5,484 nt of DNA. Source: Bacteroidales bacterium (GTDB lineage Bacteria > Bacteroidota > Bacteroidia > Bacteroidales > Muribaculaceae). Positions within the stretch are counted from its first letter, which is position 1. Each line of letters begins with the position of its first letter. The position numbers and the translations under genes are program-made. The stretch covers positions 1 to 5,484 of the forward strand of contig JAUNCU010000187.1 in the NCBI GenBank assembly GCA_030526455.1. The letters run 5' to 3'. A model generated the notes under the pieces. That model made no database searches. It worked only from the letters and a program-made list of their open reading frames with translations, and was not told the origin of the DNA. Of this stretch, positions 5,400-5,484 are shown in pieces.

Positions 5400-5484
5400 A
5401 TGAAAAAAGTATTGTTCATGTTTGTGGCTGTATTGGCCCTCGCAAGTTGCCAAAAGGCTGCTGAGAACGCTAACGAAACCGCTT
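5400..5484 (+). CDS. Small lipoprotein, 3' part cut off by the window edge
   Basis: Twenty-eight complete codons are visible, starting at the ATG at 5400. MKKVLFMFVAVLALASC is a lipoprotein signal peptide with lipobox LASC, so Cys17 should be the lipidated residue, at the same position as in the lipoprotein encoded just upstream. The visible mature part (QKAAENANETA) is polar and rich in Ala, Asn and Glu and gives no family clue. Promoter, leader and signal peptide all parallel the upstream gene, so the two may be paralogues or co-regulated proteins. Too little is visible to assign a function. Confidence 0.8.
   Translation, partial: MKKVLFMFVAVLALASCQKAAENANETA

Noticed and set aside
5339..5464. 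A 41-codon open frame starting in the second lipoprotein leader (MNKRHLAW...) and overlapping the lipoprotein start out of frame
   Set aside because: The first lipoprotein leader has no matching frame, so it is not part of the shared element. The product has no signal or motif, and it would interfere with the lipoprotein start. Chance is more likely.

Overview
The window looks like a piece of a Bacteroidota chromosome, probably order Bacteroidales. The main reason is four promoter-like sites that fit the Bacteroidota sigma factor pattern (a -33 TTG/TTTG, 19-20 bp, then TAnnTTTG), each just upstream of a gene start. Other signs are A-rich start regions with no Shine-Dalgarno sequence, small lipoproteins with an LA(A/S)C lipobox, and a secreted GH2 beta-galactosidase. 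The genus cannot be read from this sequence.

Layout. Positions 1-108 hold no complete gene, only a likely plus-strand terminator (42-73) for a gene that would end at or before the left edge. Minus-strand gene 1 (109-654) encodes a small membrane-anchored or exported protein with a transglutaminase/papain-like Cys-His-Asp pattern, and has its own strong promoter (687-718). The gap 655-883 also holds a perfect 8-bp palindromic hairpin (748-767), REP-like in form, and the terminator of the next transcription unit (824-858). Positions 884-4588 are a minus-strand two-gene operon. The promoter-proximal gene encodes a LacA/Maa-type sugar O-acetyltransferase, and 27 bp later comes a 1026-residue exported LacZ-type beta-galactosidase with all main catalytic residues. 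Positions 4589-4813 are a divergent control region with one promoter in each direction. On the plus strand follow a 106-residue lipoprotein gene (4814-5134), a terminator (5203-5242), a new promoter (5253-5283) and the start of a second small lipoprotein gene (5400 to the right edge).

How it works together. The operon resembles a reduced lac-like module: beta-galactosidase for galactoside hydrolysis plus a sugar acetyltransferase, with no permease or regulator in view. The enzymes should sit in different compartments, the galactosidase in the periplasm and the acetyltransferase in the cytoplasm. The two lipoprotein genes each have their own promoter, yet share a similar leader of about 115 nt (a TGCGAATC...AAGAT...CGCA block, a second hairpin, and the same A-rich start region). 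This shared leader is the best candidate for undescribed biology here. No tRNA, rRNA, CRISPR array, insertion sequence or phage gene was seen.
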